Of a DNA stretch of 64,000 nucleotides, positions 20,891 to 31,503 are shown one piece after another. The stretch comes from Oidiodendron maius Zn (Eukaryota; Ascomycota; Leotiomycetes; Myxotrichaceae), in contig KN832881.1 of NCBI GenBank assembly GCA_000827325.1, positions 146,616 to 210,615 on the forward strand, in the 5' to 3' direction. A model generated the notes under the pieces. That model was not told the origin of the DNA and did not search any database. It saw only the letters and a list, made by a program, of their open reading frames with translations. The position numbers were made by a program, and so were the translations under genes. Within the stretch, counting starts at the first letter, position 1. The number at the start of each line of letters is the position of its first letter.

Positions 20891-21767
20891 TATCCTATGT
20901 CTCCTTCACACGAGGGGCTGTTGCAGGTGCGATATAGTTGCACTGGACGCGTCACAGAGATACTGGCTCATGCCAGTACAGTGCGCTGCAGGCGAAGGCC
21001 GCGGGGTCAAGAGAGCATCCAAGGGGCGTTATACAGAAGAGTAATGGTACGGATATGTGGTGTATACAGTGAGTACAAGATAACAACAGAATCACTTCCA
21101 ATGAAGACGCCGAGAATGCAAGTTATGTGTGTTCAGAAAAGTGCTTGTTCAGTGATACTTCTCTCTCGGCAACGCCAAAAAGTAAGGGCCGAGGTTTGCG
21201 GAGAGGCCGGTCCCTGACGAAAGGGGCATGGTTCAGCGGCAGATAATCATGTGATGAAACCAACCACGTGGTTCACATGTTCGTCGCAGCCTGTTAACTC
21301 CTGAATCTGAAAACGGACCGCCAGCTACCTATTTGCTTTAACACGCTATCGATGCTTGACGAGGGCCTTGACTCCTCAACACCTTCCTTCCCCCACTGCT
21401 GTCTGTACTCGACACCTGAATCTCTCGCCAGCACGGTCAGGCTATTCCATTGGCGCTCCGGAGTGGATCCTTGCCACAACCCAGATACCACTTGCAGGCC
21501 TGTTTGGCAACTTGGAAATCCTGCAGCTTTGTCGTCAACATGCAGAGTATATATCTCCTGGCATCTGCTCCTATATGAAATCATTTTCTTCAGTTTCCCT
21601 TCGTTGTTCTTTTATCGGTTGCTGGACCCGACCCACCGTTATTCCTACATCTATTCCTATGATCAATCCTGCGACCATTCCCACGGCCATACTCACGGTC
21701 AATCCCTCGCATTCTTCTGGGCATGATACCTGTGCATTGTCAATAACCTCGATTTATCTCCACCAGG
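20891..21767. other. Divergent promoter between Pex6 and the lipase gene
   Basis: It contains the 12-bp perfect palindrome AACCACGTGGTT at 21262-21273. Short plus-strand frames at 21352-21799 lie in the CT-rich lipase leader and show no family similarity, so they are not called as genes. Confidence 0.5.
21262..21273. promoter_or_regulatory. Palindromic E-box AACCACGTGGTT
   Basis: A perfect 12-bp palindrome centred on CACGTG, about 370 bp upstream of the Pex6 ATG (20890) and 495 bp upstream of the lipase ATG. CACGTG is the core site of fungal bHLH factors. Function is inferred from sequence only. Confidence 0.4.
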
Positions 21768-23978
21768 ATGGGAAATATTCGTCCAAACAAGCGCGATGAT
21801 TCGAGATTCTTGGGGTCCGCAAGACATGTGGAATACTTTACGACCGCACCCTCAATTGCCGCCATCAAGTATACTCAGCAAGCGGAGAAACGTTCGCTAA
21901 TTAGACCGGAGAAGGGTACGGATGACTCGGGCACTGCTCTCGCTGCCGAATTTGTAACTCCGCAGGACTCGGCCATCACAAAGGGAAATGGGGACGGGCT
22001 TCCAGGGGCGCCTCTGGCAGAGGAAGTGGAAATGAAAGCACTCAGGTCTGTGATCAATGGAGAGTCGCAGCGGTCGGTTAGCACTCTTCGTCAAGCAAAC
22101 AAACTCCAACAAAAAGGGCATAAAGCGTCTGTATCTGAGGAAGATTCTCTTCGAAGAGCAATGCCGTCATCTCGAACCCATCCTCTGTTCCCACCTTTGC
22201 CTCTCTATGGTCCCTCTTCACTACGTCAAGACATACAGTCTCTTCTATTTCGCATATCTTCGTTCTTTTTGTCGTTAGCATTTCTAGGCGTTATTGTCTT
22301 GGGTTCAACGGTTACGAGTATACCTTTAATGTTTAAACACATTTGGCTTCGTCTCACCTTCAGGGACCCGGCTGCGAGGCGACGATTTTATGAAGAAGAA
22401 AAGAGAAGAAAGAAGGCAAGGAAAGAGGCGGAGAAGGTATGGAAGAAGCATTCATCCCTGACAGACTCTCGAACTGTGATGGATCCAGATAACGAGGACA
22501 AGGCTGCGTGGGGTGCCTTCGTGCCTACAGAGGGCGGACCAGATCGCCTCATCTGCGATGTGGGATATTACGCTAGACGAGTCGGGCTTGATGTTGAAGA
22601 ATTCAAAGTCCAAACCGAGGACGGGTTCATAATCACCCTTTGGCATGTCTACAATCCTCTCGAATACGTGCCCAGGTCAGATACTACACGGGAAGCTCAT
22701 AGTTTCAATACATTTCCAGGTGATGACCCTTCTGAATATTCGGGCTCGTCAAAACAGAAGCGCAAATTTCCAGTTCTATTGATCCACGGTCTCCTGCAGT
22801 CTGGGGGTGCGTACTGTGTTACGGACGACGATTCCCTTGCGTTCTATCTCTGCAAATCTGGCTACGATGTCTGGATTGGCAACAACCGCTGCGGCTTTCA
22901 TCCAGAACACATGACGTTCTCCTATTCCGACCCCAGAATGTGGGCGTGGAATATTCGTCAAATGGGACTGTTTGACCTGTCTGCCCTAACTTCAAGGGTA
23001 ATTTCAGAGACGGGGTTTGAGAAGATAGGACTCGTTGCACATTCGCAAGGAACGACTCAAACATTCGTGGCACTGGCGAAAGATCAACGACCCGAACTTG
23101 GAGAGAAACTTACCGTTTTCTGCGCTCTGGCCCCCGCTGCATATGCTGGGCCACTAATAGGCAAAGCGTATTTCAAATTCATGCGCAAGATCTCCCCAGC
23201 CTTCTTCCGCTTTGTCTTCGGAATCCACGCCTTCATCCCCTTCATGATGACTATGCACAAGGTTCTTCCCGGACGGTTATATGGAGCCTTAGGCTACCGT
23301 GTATTCTCCTTCCTCTTTGACTGGTCGGATGCTCGTTGGGACCGTGCTCTACGGGACCGACTCTTCCAGTTCAGCCCCGTATACGTGAGCGCGGAGAGCA
23401 TGCGATGGTGGCTCGGCCGTGAGTGTTTTGCAAAGCACCGATGCATTCTCGCGACGCGGGAAGACTGCCATCAGGATGATGCTGAGGATGATCTGGAAGA
23501 TCGCTATCACCACTCTTGCAGGTTGAAGGAGATGGGCCATGATCCTCCGGGGCATAGAAGTCTAGAGAGGAGGAGGGCACACGAGCGCCGACCGAAGGGG
23601 AGCACTGCATGGTACAATGCACAAACACCGCCCTTCGCGCTGTGGGTGGCAGGAAATGACTATCTTGTCGATGGGCAGAGGCTCTTGAAGAGATTTGAGA
23701 GGGGAAGGGAGCCCCATGTTAGAGTTGTGCATAGCAAAGTCATCGAAGGTTATGAGCACCTCGATGTCATCTGGGCCATGGATAGCATCGAAAAGGTGGG
23801 GCGTGAGGTGAGAGATGTTCTATGGAAGACCTGCAATGTGCGGGATCGAGTACGTGCCCCAAGCGGATGCGAGGAGGTCGCGCCATGGTGTGATGACCGA
23901 AGTCCCGCAGGTGATCTGAATGAGAAGGTGGAGGGTCAACTTGAAGAAGAGAGCGGTAGCAGCTCTGATGAGACTTAG
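21768..23978 (+). CDS. Membrane-anchored steryl-ester hydrolase / lipase (Tgl1/Yeh family)
   Basis: One 736-codon exon. A soluble basic N-terminus (about 1-150) precedes a hydrophobic segment near 160-185 (LSLAFLGVIVLGSTVTSIPL), matching the N-terminal membrane anchor of yeast Tgl1/Yeh1/Yeh2. The alpha/beta-hydrolase lipase region starts with VGLDVEEFKVQTEDGFIITL. It includes the oxyanion region VLLIHGLLQSGG and the nucleophile elbow IGLVAHSQGTTQ (Ser at about residue 426). The acid and His are expected near WVAGNDYLVDG and EGYEHLDVIWAMD. A 60-residue acidic/His-rich insertion precedes the last strand. It probably hydrolyses steryl esters or acylglycerols at the lipid droplet or plasma membrane. 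The C-terminus is acidic. Substrate cannot be fixed from sequence. Confidence 0.88.
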   Translation: MGNIRPNKRDDSRFLGSARHVEYFTTAPSIAAIKYTQQAEKRSLIRPEKGTDDSGTALAAEFVTPQDSAITKGNGDGLPGAPLAEEVEMKALRSVINGESQRSVSTLRQANKLQQKGHKASVSEEDSLRRAMPSSRTHPLFPPLPLYGPSSLRQDIQSLLFRISSFFLSLAFLGVIVLGSTVTSIPLMFKHIWLRLTFRDPAARRRFYEEEKRRKKARKEAEKVWKKHSSLTDSRTVMDPDNEDKAAWGAFVPTEGGPDRLICDVGYYARRVGLDVEEFKVQTEDGFIITLWHVYNPLEYVPRSDTTREAHSFNTFPGDDPSEYSGSSKQKRKFPVLLIHGLLQSGGAYCVTDDDSLAFYLCKSGYDVWIGNNRCGFHPEHMTFSYSDPRMWAWNIRQMGLFDLSALTSRVISETGFEKIGLVAHSQGTTQTFVALAKDQRPELGEKLTVFCALAPAAYAGPLIGKAYFKFMRKISPAFFRFVFGIHAFIPFMMTMHKVLPGRLYGALGYRVFSFLFDWSDARWDRALRDRLFQFSPVYVSAESMRWWLGRECFAKHRCILATREDCHQDDAEDDLEDRYHHSCRLKEMGHDPPGHRSLERRRAHERRPKGSTAWYNAQTPPFALWVAGNDYLVDGQRLLKRFERGREPHVRVVHSKVIEGYEHLDVIWAMDSIEKVGREVRDVLWKTCNVRDRVRAPSGCEEVAPWCDDRSPAGDLNEKVEGQLEEESGSSSDET

Positions 23979-25047
23979 GTAGAAGAAATAGAAAGCTAGG
24001 GCGTCACGCCCATCTTAGGAGATTCCCTTACCAACCCTCCGCGTACAGTATATGGCGCAGCTGGTACACACAAGATCCCCGCCTTGATCCGACAAAGAGT
24101 CGCGAAGGGCCCAGCACACGACAACTAGTTGCCCGCAGTAACATTTGTGGCCAGACCACAGTATGGCAGGAGTCGTCGAGCACAAATACATCTCGAGATA
24201 TGGGGATGATATTAGTCAGCAGAAGAGAGAACATCACATAAAAGGGAATTTGTTGCATGTCGCAGCCACGAGGCAACAACATCAGGGAACGAGTTTACCA
24301 CGTGGAGCGCAAACAAATCCTACGAGTTACGGAGTAGATAAGCTTCCCGTCTGTTGAGGTCCTCAGGAAGCAATAAATTCCATAAATAACAACAGCGTGC
24401 ATCTATCACTGGCCCGTCTATGTATAACCACACCTACGCCCTTCAACCCTGCGGCAAGAGAGAACGCACTCACCAACTAGACCTGCTATTTCCATTTTGC
24501 TGGGCGTATCGAGGACGTTCGGTACAATCAATGTCCGCAATACCTCTATATGCTCCTCGCGCTCGGTGACCCACTCAAAAGTGCGATCTGTGCACCATTC
24601 TTCATTGAGAGCTCCAGCCGACGTCGGCTTCAGGGCGGGTCAGCCGCCACAGTTCAGCCCATTCTTCAGGATGTATGCTGTGGCGCTCGACATCCTCGGT
24701 TATGACTCCCGAAGAAGAACATTTGCGTAGGTGTAACTAAATTGAGGTTGTGGATCTAGCTCACCTATGGATTGACCTGACCACAAAGTTTAATACTTCA
24801 CCCCTCCTCCCACTACCCCTCTCTCTTCCTCTGGCCATGATTCCCAGGTCGGTCGCCTTTGCAAGAAATTGTAAAGGACTTTCTGCTCAAGCTCAATCTT
24901 CACGTAGGCCTTCCCAGTAAATCTCGATTCATCCGTACGCCTCTCACTTACCGATCTTCTCTCTTGTTTCCAGATATCACAGGCCCTCCCCCACTTTGGG
25001 ACCTCTTCTCGACACGCAGGCCTGAAAACCACCGAAGAGTTTCTGGT
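23979..25047. other. Intergenic region upstream of threonine aldolase
   Basis: No supported gene. The distal part may hold a 5' exon of the aldolase: an ATG at 24837 opens 26 codons rich in Arg and Ser, ending at a good donor (GTAAAT at 24917). The small frames elsewhere are unsupported. Confidence 0.5.
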
Positions 25048-26312
25048 ATGGGGAAGAAACGATCCCAGGATGACTTCCAAGGCCTCAATGGCACGAGGAG
25101 TCATTCGACACTCGATGCGGGCCAAAGGAAGCAGACCGCATGGTCGTCCCCTGGGACAGCAGCATTCGACTTCCGCAGTCCGTCCCTCAAGGCCCAATTT
25201 GATAAATTGAGCTTGGAAAATATTGACATATAGCAGGCGATGTGATGACCCGGCCCACGGTTTCCATGCTCGCCGCCATCGAGAACACTACTCTCCTGGA
25301 CGACGTCTTCTCGGAAGACCCCACCACCAACTCCCTCGAGTGCTACTTGGCGGACCGTACATCGCACGACGCGGGTCTCTTCGTCCTCTCCGGAACCATG
25401 GGTAATCAGATAGCTATTCGCTCGCACCTGACTCAACCTCCGCACTCCGTGCTCTGCGACCACAGAAGCCATCTGCTCGAGTGGGAGGCAGGTGGCGTGG
25501 CAAGCTTGTCCGGGGCTCTGATCAAGGGTGTGGTCCCGAGCAATGGGTCATATTTGACGCTCGAGGATATTGAGAAGAACGTCGTTCTCGGCGAGGAAGT
25601 GCATTCCTGCCCTACCAAAGTCATCTCGCTTGAAAACACGCTGCTCGGCATGGTTATGCCGTTGGAAGAGGTAAGGCGAATCTCGGCGTTCGCAAGGAAG
25701 CATGGCATTAAGATGCATCTGGACGGCGCAAGGATCTGGGAAGCCGTCGTAGCTGGTGCTGGCAGCCTCCCAGATTTTACGAGAGAGTTTGACAGTGTGA
25801 GTCTATGCTTCTCGAAGGGCTTGGGTGCTCCGATCGGGAGCATGCTGGTTGGTAGTAAGGAGTTTATCAAGAGATCGAGGTGGGTGAGGAAGAGTATCGG
25901 CGGCGGATTGAGACAGTCTGGAGTGGTGACCGCAGCAGCGAGAGTGGCTGTTGATGAGACGTTTGGAAAGGATCCAAACGGCGCAGGGAGCATATTGAAG
26001 CAGAGCCATGTCAGGGCAAAGCATATTGCTAAGATATGGACGGACTTAGGCGGGAAGTTAGAGCACCCAACAGAGACGAACATGGTGTGGCTCGACCTTG
26101 AAGAAGGAGGTCTAATTGGAGAAGAATTCGCAAAACTGGGGGAAGCAAAAGGGCTGAGATTCTCGAGAGGGCGACTAGTAGTGCATTATCAGATCAGCGA
26201 TGAGGCCGTAAGCAAGCTAGAACAATTGATGAAAGAGGTCTTGCAGAACAAGATGGCAAATGGTTCGGTGACGAAGAGAAGGAAAGTTGGGGAGAAGGCA
26301 TATGGCACATAA
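25048..26312 (+). CDS. gly1: Low-specificity L-threonine aldolase (PLP enzyme)
   Basis: Exons 25048-25177 and 25237-26312 with a 59-bp intron (GTCCGT...AGCAG); 401 residues. The junction restores FDFRSDVMTRPTVSML, the conserved aldolase N-terminus. Other family blocks are LFVLSGTMGNQIAIRSH, LENTLLG, MHLDGARIWEA and CFSKGLGAPIGS, where Lys (about residue 238) forms the PLP Schiff base. It cleaves threonine and allo-threonine to glycine and acetaldehyde. The start is uncertain. ATG 25048 (MGKKRSQDDFQ) is simplest. An alternative ATG at 24837 spliced 24916/25019 would add an Arg/Ser-rich presequence (MIPRSVAFARN...) of mitochondrial type in frame. The gene is convergent with the butyrobetaine dioxygenase gene. 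Confidence 0.93.
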
Positions 26313-26439
26313 TGACGATTAATTAGCGACATAAGCACTTAAATTCTATACTGAGACTTAAAATTATCTACAAACATAAATGTATTGGTATAGCTAAAGA
26401 TTTTGAATAGTCTATATAGATTTAATTCAAGATATATCT

Positions 26440-27864
26440 TCAATTAGGCGACATCTTGCCATTAGCCGATACTTCTGACAGTACTCTGTATCGACTCATG
26501 AAGACGTCAGTGTCGAGGTAGCAGCCTTTCAGCCACCTCTCTCCAGCAGACGTATCGAACTGTCTCCGTCCATGCAATACCCGCCGATTGTTAAAGATCA
26601 CGCATTCTCCCTCCTGTAGTCTATACTCATAAAGGTTCTCTTCATTTTCGACGCCAGACGCGAGCTCCCTCCATGCTTTCATGACAGGGTCGAAGAGCTG
26701 TTGCTCTTCGATGGTCGGAAAGGCAAGAGTCGCTTGGAAAGGGGGTGAGTAATTAACGTTATCAATAGTCTTGGGTTCGCCAGGACTGCTTTTCAGCTCA
26801 ATAACTGGATGGGAGTAGTAATAATGCTCGCCCGCGTTTCGATAGTGGTAGGGGACCTGATAACTGCTTAACGCTTCGAAACTGGACTTGGACAGCTTGC
26901 TGGCCGCATAAAATGAATCTGAGAAGAGAGATGAACCACCTTTACACGAATTTTTGAGGCAGTGGAGGAATTGGAAGCCAGGTGGATCTCTCATATACAG
27001 AAGATCCATATGCAGACCGAGATATTGTGCCGTGTATGCCACATTCTTGGCTTGCGGAACCGACTTGACGTCCCATGTTCGGCCGTAGAAGGTATCTCGA
27101 AGTCTTCCAATGCGCCCTGCTATGCTTTCTACTGATTTCTCTGATTCGGGCACTCCTCGCAACAAGGCCAGTCCGTAGTTGTGCAATTGTTGAAGAACGC
27201 GATACAATGCAGCATCCTGGGTTATATAATCTTCGTAATCGACATGCTGAAGTTTCTCTGCAATGGTTGACTTATCCCAAACTGAGGGTTGCGTCATTCC
27301 AAAGTGATCCTGATGAAATTTGTCCCAAGAAGAGTTTATGTCAAAAAATTCCGCCGAGAAAATTGAAGCATGATCATCTCCAAAGCCGGCAAGGTCTCCA
27401 ACCCATCTTACTTTCACACTTCCATCCGTCTGCGGCTCAACCGTCTTTGCTTGGATGCCTGGCGGAATATCTGTTGTTTGAAAGTTTTTCTGCTTTGAAG
27501 AGGGGTCAACGCATAGAGGACAGGTACATGCGTCTCGCAGATACACTGCGCTGAACTGCCGATTCCCAATTGCCACTCGCTCGGACGAGGTAATGCTCGT
27601 ATGAGACTGGCGTACAGATACATTTAGACTCGAGCTTTTCACAGGTTGAGGGCTCAATTGGGAAAGAAGAGAAGTAAAGCCCAGACGAATAGCACGTGCT
27701 TCAGTACTCCGATTGGTGAAGCTGCCTGGAGAGGACTTATTTGCAATTGAGCTGTATGAATTTGTCGAAGGTTGGTTTAGAGTTGTTCGATGTTTGCTCA
27801 CTACCCCCCTTACGATTTTGGGCCCGACATGGCGGCGTGCAGAGGTACTTCTTGTTGCCAACAT
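26440..27864 (-). CDS. Gamma-butyrobetaine dioxygenase-like enzyme (TauD/TfdA family)
   Basis: One 474-codon exon. The N-terminus (MLATRSTSARRHVGPKIVRG) is basic and hydroxylated, typical of a mitochondrial presequence. Residues about 90-165 form the small N-terminal domain of this family (QFSAVYLRDACTCPLCVDPS; the Cys residues bind zinc in the human enzyme). The TauD-like catalytic domain follows. Iron ligands are H285 and D287 in LGLHMDLLYMRD and the distal His at about 430 in RRVLHGRRQF; the 2-oxoglutarate-binding Arg is expected near GRRQFDTSAGERW. It hydroxylates gamma-butyrobetaine to L-carnitine. Trimethyllysine dioxygenase is a close relative, so the substrate is probable, not proven. 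It shares a 373-bp divergent promoter with the mitochondrial carrier. Confidence 0.85.
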   Translation of the reverse strand: MLATRSTSARRHVGPKIVRGVVSKHRTTLNQPSTNSYSSIANKSSPGSFTNRSTEARAIRLGFTSLLSQLSPQPVKSSSLNVSVRQSHTSITSSERVAIGNRQFSAVYLRDACTCPLCVDPSSKQKNFQTTDIPPGIQAKTVEPQTDGSVKVRWVGDLAGFGDDHASIFSAEFFDINSSWDKFHQDHFGMTQPSVWDKSTIAEKLQHVDYEDYITQDAALYRVLQQLHNYGLALLRGVPESEKSVESIAGRIGRLRDTFYGRTWDVKSVPQAKNVAYTAQYLGLHMDLLYMRDPPGFQFLHCLKNSCKGGSSLFSDSFYAASKLSKSSFEALSSYQVPYHYRNAGEHYYYSHPVIELKSSPGEPKTIDNVNYSPPFQATLAFPTIEEQQLFDPVMKAWRELASGVENEENLYEYRLQEGECVIFNNRRVLHGRRQFDTSAGERWLKGCYLDTDVFMSRYRVLSEVSANGKMSPN

Positions 27865-28237
27865 TGCATTGATGCTACTGGCCCTGTCAGGTTATGTTCT
27901 TGGAGAGCGAGGAGGGAAATAATGACGATGTTGTTGACATGAAATACAAACCGAGGCCAAGAAGAATGCCACCAAATTGGCAATCACGCGCTCTCTCAAC
28001 ACAGCTATTCCTTTGTTCCGGACAAGGAAGTGGTAATGTCGATGTGGGACAATACTGTATATCTTCCTGGCGAGGGGCAGCTGCCTTTTCGGCTCGGCTC
28101 AGTTGCCCCCCCATAGCCCATGCTCCCGAGGCCGCTTCTTTCCGATCGTCCGTGCTCGACATTTCCACATGGAACTCAACGATCCACACAAACGCGACAA
28201 AGACGAGTCGCCGCAGAGGTCGGCGAGAGGCAGATGC
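27865..28237. promoter_or_regulatory. Shared divergent promoter, butyrobetaine dioxygenase / Tpc1
   Basis: A 373-bp gap separates two start codons pointing apart, both for mitochondrial proteins. It contains no other gene. A common regulatory region is likely from geometry alone; no specific factor site is claimed. Confidence 0.5.
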
Positions 28238-29361
28238 ATGTCTCCCAGTGCCGGACACCTGAAAGATGAGGTATGGATGTGCCAATGCCACCCCCTTCTC
28301 ATGCACGAGATGGATAGGTCACTAACTTGGAGACCAGGGTTCAAAATCCCAAGTGGTTGTTGCTGGAGCCACGGCTGGGCTCATCGCAAGGTAGAGGGGC
28401 TCTGGCGTACTGCCTAGTCAGATATACTGACAAGCGTGTAGATTTGTTGTGGCCCCTCTTGATGTCGTGAAGATCCGCCTTCAATTGCAGACGCACTCCT
28501 TATCCGATCCCCTTTCGCATCGAAATTTGAATGGTTCGCCCATCTACAAAGGCACCATCCCCACCATTGAGCATATTCTGCGAGATGAAGGACTTACGGG
28601 ACTGTGGAAAGGCAACATCCCAGCAGAGCTCATGTACGTTTCGTACAGCGCGATCCAGTTCACTGCGTACCGATCTGTGACAGTGGCGCTGCAAACTAGA
28701 TTTGGAGAGAATAGACTGCCTGCAGCTGCTGAGAGCTTCATCGCTGGGGCGAGTGCAGGTGCGGTTGCAACCACTGCAACATACCCCCTTGATCTCCTGC
28801 GGACTCGATTCGCGGCTCAAGGAACAGAAAAGGTTTACGCCTCCCTCCGGGCTTCAATTCGTGAAATCGCTATCAATGAGGGGCCCAGAGGCTTCTTTCA
28901 AGGCCTTGGCGCTGGTGTGGGACAGATCATTCCGCATATGGGCATCTTCTTCGCTACGTATGAGACTTTAAGGGAGCCTTTCGGTTCCATACAACTACCC
29001 TTTGGCTCTGGGGATGCAGCCGCTGGAGTGGTGGCTTCTGTTATTGCCAAAACTGGCGTGTTTCCGTTCGATTTGATCAGGAAAAGGCTACAGGTTCAAG
29101 GGCCAACAAGGAGCAAATATGTACATAAGAATATACCTGTTTATAAGGGGGTCTTCCGGACTATGAGGGACATTGTTAGGAATGAAGGGACGAGGGGTCT
29201 ATACAGAGGCTTGACTGTCAGGTGAGTGGGTCTTGTTTTGACACAGACTTATGCTGATACCGTAAAATAGCCTATTTAAAGCTGCTCCAGCCAGCGCTGT
29301 TACGATGTGGACGTACGAACGTGTCTTGCGGCTTCTTGTTAACTCAAAGACTCTCGAATAG
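28238..29361 (+). CDS. tpc1: Mitochondrial thiamine pyrophosphate carrier
   Basis: Four exons: 28238-28270, 28338-28390, 28442-29221 and 29271-29361; introns of 67, 51 and 49 bp; 318 residues, the usual Tpc1 length. It begins [20 protein letters not shown], closely matching ascomycete Tpc1 starts. Three mitochondrial-carrier repeats are marked by the signatures [16 protein letters not shown] and PFDLIRKR, each at the end of an odd-numbered transmembrane helix, with GLWKGN, GFFQGL and GLYRGL after them. It imports thiamine pyrophosphate into the mitochondrial matrix. The first exon is only 11 codons. A more upstream ATG at 28234 is out of frame. Confidence 0.92.
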
Positions 29362-29905
29362 ATGGCGGGTCATAGAATAGAAATTGGGTCTAACTCAAGA
29401 CCGATGTATTATATTAGACACGATAAAGCGACTCTCATGGACTCTTCGAATAAAACATTTGAGTCCACGTACTAATGTTAACTGATCAACCGGTTTCCTG
29501 CCTTATTTCTTGAGACATCTGCGTTGTCACATTGATATTGGGGGAAATATCACGAGCTTAACAGGCAGGCATGTGATGGTGAGCTGAATGCGATTAGTCA
29601 GCTGCCGCTCTTCCTGGCAGCTGATATTGAGCGACCGTAGTTAAGCCGGGCGATGATTGATTGCATCGGGCCAAAGGATCTTCTGATCCTGAGTGAGGGT
29701 CCACCATACCGTTACAGTAGCATGGCTCCTGCCAGCCCACTCCATCAACCAGGCAGAGGGTTATCAGGCTCCTACTGCTTCCTTACTCTTTCCTTTGTAC
29801 TTCTACCTTCAAGGAAAATGCATTGACCAATATTTCCCTCCCCTTGAGAGCTTTCACATGCTCGTTTCAGCTCCTGTGTTCAACCATAGTTAGAGCCCCT
29901 CCGAG
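29362..29905. other. Intergenic region downstream of tpc1
   Basis: It contains the tpc1 3' end and the promoter of the 388-residue hypothetical. The frames at 29693-29893 and 29823-30122 lack support. A GCTGCCGCTCTTCCTGGCAGC stem-like segment lies at about 29601-29621; nothing else is seen. Confidence 0.45.
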
Positions 29906-31072
29906 ATGCAGACAACAACCCAACCTCCCAGCCTCGAGCAGTTGTTGGTTCCGTTGTTGGCCACACTACCGTCAGCTGCAGTCTCACCACAGCCTCCCGC
30001 CGTGCTGCTACCTTTGCTCTCCCCCATCCTCCGTCAACGAGTACAGCTTCTCTCTTCCGCAGATGGAGATCCGTGGCTCCCTCTTCTATGTTACGATGCA
30101 GCCAAGGTACCGGGCCTGGTGAAAGTAGCTAAGGATGAAAGTTTAGAGCCACACCCCGTTTCTGGAGAGGTCGAAGTGGACTGGGAGGCCCAGGTCGAAA
30201 CCAAATACAGACGACTTGACGAGGAGACATTGCAAGCATTGGTAACACTGCAAGATCTAGGGTTAAGCGTGAAGTTGGTCTGGTGCGTGAACGATGAGGC
30301 AGGTGGAGGAGATGGATGGAAGATTGGTGAAGTAGGCGTGACAGACAAGACAAACACACCCTGGGGAGAGCCTAGCATCCTGACTGCCGAATCTGCCTTC
30401 AGGACCCTTACGGCTGAAGAGCCTATAACCCACCTGAATGCAAACAGCATAAGTTTGCACACACCTGCTGAAGATGAAGATGAAGACGACGACTACTGGG
30501 CCCAATACGACAAAACACCCGGCCACACCCCTGCGCCCAAGGCGTCTCCGGCTCCAGCAGCTCGCCTTGATTCAGCGGACGAGGATTCATATTATGCCCA
30601 ATATGCCACTGTGCAGCCCGCAATGGACAACCACGATCCAGATGAGGCAAAGCAGAACGGCGATGTCGAGACGTCTCTCGGGCGAGACGAAATCACGCGC
30701 GAGCTTCAATCATCACTTTCCCCTCAGAACCCCGATTTCGGCGAACCACAAGCACCATGGTCTGAGGATCCTCACTATATAAATGGCATTCACAATGGAA
30801 ATGGAAACGGAGAGGCGAACGGGCTGGCACACCCAAGACCAAGTTCCAGCCAGAGCAGCAGCGGGAGCGACACGGTGGCCCGGTTAGAGAAGAGAGCGGC
30901 TCAGAATTCCGCCAGGGATCAGAGCGAGATTGGCATTAAACAGCATATCTCTTCGAGCATGAAGAGTTTGTACCGATTAGCGAAGGTAGGGGGTATTGAC
31001 AGAGATGAATTTGAAAGATTGATAAGAACGGAGCTGGAATGTTTGGCGTTGATGGACGAAGACGATATGTAA
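29906..31072 (+). CDS. Conserved fungal hypothetical protein with duplicated AQY motifs
   Basis: One 388-codon exon. The N-terminal ~170 residues appear folded (SLEQLLVPLLATLPSAAVSP ... PWLPLLCYDAAKVPGLVKVA). The centre is disordered and contains two related motifs, DDDYWAQYDKTPG and DEDSYYAQYATVQ, about 35 residues apart. The last ~60 residues (IGIKQHISSSMKSLYRLAKV onward) are helical and end in acidic LMDEDDM. The mix of a conserved-looking N- and C-terminal part around a low-complexity linker suggests an adaptor protein. No named domain is recognised and no function is proposed. Confidence 0.75.
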   Translation: MQTTTQPPSLEQLLVPLLATLPSAAVSPQPPAVLLPLLSPILRQRVQLLSSADGDPWLPLLCYDAAKVPGLVKVAKDESLEPHPVSGEVEVDWEAQVETKYRRLDEETLQALVTLQDLGLSVKLVWCVNDEAGGGDGWKIGEVGVTDKTNTPWGEPSILTAESAFRTLTAEEPITHLNANSISLHTPAEDEDEDDDYWAQYDKTPGHTPAPKASPAPAARLDSADEDSYYAQYATVQPAMDNHDPDEAKQNGDVETSLGRDEITRELQSSLSPQNPDFGEPQAPWSEDPHYINGIHNGNGNGEANGLAHPRPSSSQSSSGSDTVARLEKRAAQNSARDQSEIGIKQHISSSMKSLYRLAKVGGIDRDEFERLIRTELECLALMDEDDM

Positions 31073-31503
31073 TGTGTCTGCATGGCATGTCCGGCATTGA
31101 GTGGCGTCAATCATTGCAAGGTAGTTTTGGCATGGACTTGGAGTTTACAGTGTCTAAATCTGTATTGGTCAATACCTTAGCATTGCTGCCATACAGTATT
31201 TTAAATATATCCTAGCGAACTCCTCATATCAGCTTTATGTTCCGGGTGTCATTATATGTCCATACGAACTCGCAGAATCAGATATCTATTAACTTATCTC
31301 GCAGTAGAAGATACCCGCCAAAGGACCGAATAAGTTACTGTTAATAAATCGCGTATATTCAGCACGCATCTATTTGAAAGGTAGAGCAATCCCTTTACTA
31401 TTATACAAGACCTGCTCAGGTATATCCTTCATTATCAGCCCTTTGTAACTCCCATAACCCCAAACATATCATTGCCTGCGTGTCACATTGCTCTAAACCT
31501 ACT
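31073..31503. other. Convergent AT-rich 3' intergenic region
   Basis: It lies between the 3' ends of the 388-residue gene (+) and the bZIP gene (-). No gene or repeat was recognised. Confidence 0.45.

Noticed and set aside
20373-21217. Plus-strand frames of 76-139 codons over the Pex6 5' end and its promoter
   Set aside because: They overlap the well-supported Pex6 exons 1 and 2 or show no motif; shadows or chance.
21229-21300. tRNA-Gly-like start (GCATGGTTCAGCGGCAGA)
   Set aside because: The rest of the cloverleaf is absent; the CACGTG palindrome occupies the expected anticodon/T region.
25433-26083. 216-codon minus-strand frame opposite threonine aldolase
   Set aside because: Antisense shadow of a conserved enzyme; no family signature of its own.
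28325-28360. T-arm-like GGGTTCAAAATCCC
   Set aside because: It lies at the intron 1/exon 2 border of tpc1 and codes for GSKSQ there; no other tRNA parts are present.
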